From Natrinema gari JCM 14663 (GTDB lineage Archaea; Halobacteriota; Halobacteria; Halobacteriales; Natrialbaceae), in assembly GCF_000337175.1 (NCBI RefSeq), contig NZ_AOIJ01000052.1, positions 32,381-96,380 of the forward strand: a stretch of DNA of 64,000 nt, in the 5' to 3' direction. Below the pieces are notes generated by a model. The model did not search any database. It was given only the letters and a program-made list of their open reading frames with translations, and was not told the DNA's origin. Position numbers and translations under genes: made by a program. This document shows, piece by piece, positions 63,015-64,000 of this stretch; the first letter of the stretch is position 1; every line of letters starts with the position of its first letter.

Positions 63015-64000
63015 TCAGAGCGCTTCCTTGTACGCCTCGAGTGTCTCCTCGACGTCCGCGACGGTGTGGCCGTAACTGACGAACTGACACTCGAACTGGT
63101 TCTGCGAGAGGAAGACGTCCCGGTCTTTCATTTCGCCCCAGAAGATGCGCCGCCAGCGCTCCGTCTCGGCGTTTTTGACGTCCGCGGCGTTTTTCGGACA
63201 GAAATCGTAGCGCGGACAGGTCGGGTCTTGCCGACAGCCGGCCTCGCACTGTTCCTCGAGCGAGTCCGGACCTGGCCCGTCCCGCGTGAAGATTACCTTG
63301 AACATGCTATCGGTTCCGGTGACGGTATAGCTGGGGGCCTGATCGGCTACGATGTCGGTCAGCCCGTGCCGGAGTCGGTCGCCGAGCCCGTTGACGTGGT
63401 CGTAGACGTCGTTCGCGGCGGCGAACTTCAGCGTCTCGAGGCCGGCGGCCATCGTGACGGGGTGCCCCGAGAAGGTGCCGGCCTGGAAGACGTTGCCGGA
63501 GGGCGTGAACTGCTCGACGATTTCGGCGCGACCGCCGATCGCGCCGACGGGGAAGCCGCCGCCGATGATTTTGCCGAACGTCGTCAGGTCCGGCGTGACG
63601 CCGAACTCGCTTTGTGCACAGCCCAGCCCGCCGACGCGGAAGCCGGTGATGACCTCGTCGAAAATCAGCAGGGAGCCGTGGTCGTCGGTGATCTCGCGGA
63701 GGAACTCGTGGTAGCCCGATTCGGGGTAGACGATCCCGTAGTTACCCAGAATGGGTTCGGTGAGGACTGCCGCGATGTCGTCGCCGTGTTCTTCGAAGAC
63801 CTCGCGCATGGCGTCCTCGTCGTTGAACGGGACGGGAAGGGTGTGCTCGGAGAACGACTGCGGAATCCCCGCGGAGGACGGTTTCGGATCGGCGGCGTCG
63901 CCCTCGACTAGCGTCGACTCCTGGGCACCGTGGTAGCCGCCCTGCATGACGACGATCTTGTTCCGGCCGGTGTACCCCCGTGCGAGTCGCACGGCGGAGG
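63015..64000 (-). CDS. hemL: Glutamate-1-semialdehyde 2,1-aminomutase, 5' end outside window
   Basis: PLP enzyme that makes 5-aminolevulinate. About 328 residues are visible; the N-terminus continues beyond 64000. [33 protein letters not shown] with the PLP-binding aspartate, and [20 protein letters not shown] with the catalytic lysine are intact. An unusual four-cysteine segment ([17 protein letters not shown]) lies about 75 residues before the C-terminus. It converges on the NO reductase gene. Confidence 0.94.
   Translation of the reverse strand, partial: SAVRLARGYTGRNKIVVMQGGYHGAQESTLVEGDAADPKPSSAGIPQSFSEHTLPVPFNDEDAMREVFEEHGDDIAAVLTEPILGNYGIVYPESGYHEFLREITDDHGSLLIFDEVITGFRVGGLGCAQSEFGVTPDLTTFGKIIGGGFPVGAIGGRAEIVEQFTPSGNVFQAGTFSGHPVTMAAGLETLKFAAANDVYDHVNGLGDRLRHGLTDIVADQAPSYTVTGTDSMFKVIFTRDGPGPDSLEEQCEAGCRQDPTCPRYDFCPKNAADVKNAETERWRRIFWGEMKDRDVFLSQNQFECQFVSYGHTVADVEETLEAYKEAL

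Overview
The window is chromosomal DNA of a halophilic archaeon, most likely from the Natrinema/Haloterrigena side of the class Halobacteria. The evidence is GC-rich DNA with G/C-ending codons, very acidic proteins, many haloarchaea-only hypothetical families, Tat signal peptides on lipoproteins, archaeal TATA-type promoters with near-leaderless starts, and archaeal signature genes (PolD large subunit, Hef, Hel308, KEOPS Cgi121, PurO). No intact mobile element, rRNA or CRISPR array was seen. One tRNA (Gln, anticodon CTG) is present.

Layout. 1-8 kb: a membrane protein cut by the window edge, type 2 IPP isomerase, a small DUF1931 histone-like protein, a small zinc-finger protein, a GIY-YIG protein, a membrane-anchored acidic protein, a phosphohexomutase, serine O-acetyltransferase, a metallophosphoesterase and IMP cyclohydrolase PurO. 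8-16.5 kb: tRNA-Gln, a rhodanese lipoprotein, an Old Yellow Enzyme family oxidoreductase, a 5'-truncated alcohol dehydrogenase remnant, a hel308-cgi121 pair, a UspA protein, a PiT phosphate permease and a methyltransferase. 16.5-28 kb: a three-cysteine ferredoxin, malate dehydrogenase, an SSSCA1-type zinc protein, a PAP2 phosphatase, Hef nuclease-helicase, TspO, a dolichol-kinase-like protein, glycyl-tRNA synthetase and a CBS protein. 28-30 kb: an AT-richer stretch with a secreted Tat protein. 30-36.4 kb: a five-gene peptide-type ABC importer (binding protein, two permeases, two ATPases).

36.6-48 kb: a PPC-domain protein abutting the PolD large subunit; an alpha/beta hydrolase; two tandem zinc-ribbon paralogues; a large S-layer type glycoprotein with a PGF anchor, preceded by a broken ORF; a ketopantoate-reductase-like protein; a NifU-domain protein. 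48-54 kb: a two-gene operon of unknown function behind two DtxR-type palindromes, a gene-free kilobase, a PHP phosphoesterase and a RecJ-like DHH nuclease. 54-57 kb: an epimerase/DUF4166/YndJ cassette, ending in two convergent truncated genes. 57-64 kb: tetrapyrrole genes hemD, cobA, hemC and hemL flanking a truncated haemoglobin and a quinol-type nitric oxide reductase.

How the genes work together: the last region joins early haem/sirohaem synthesis with NO-handling haem proteins, and the two NO-related genes carry nearly identical palindromes upstream. The hel308-cgi121, PolD, Hef and RecJ-like genes are scattered DNA maintenance genes. The least explained pieces are the putatively iron-controlled two-gene operon (48.7-50.6 kb), the ORF directly before the S-layer gene, the recoded patch in polC at a position known to host inteins, and the double truncation near 56.67 kb.
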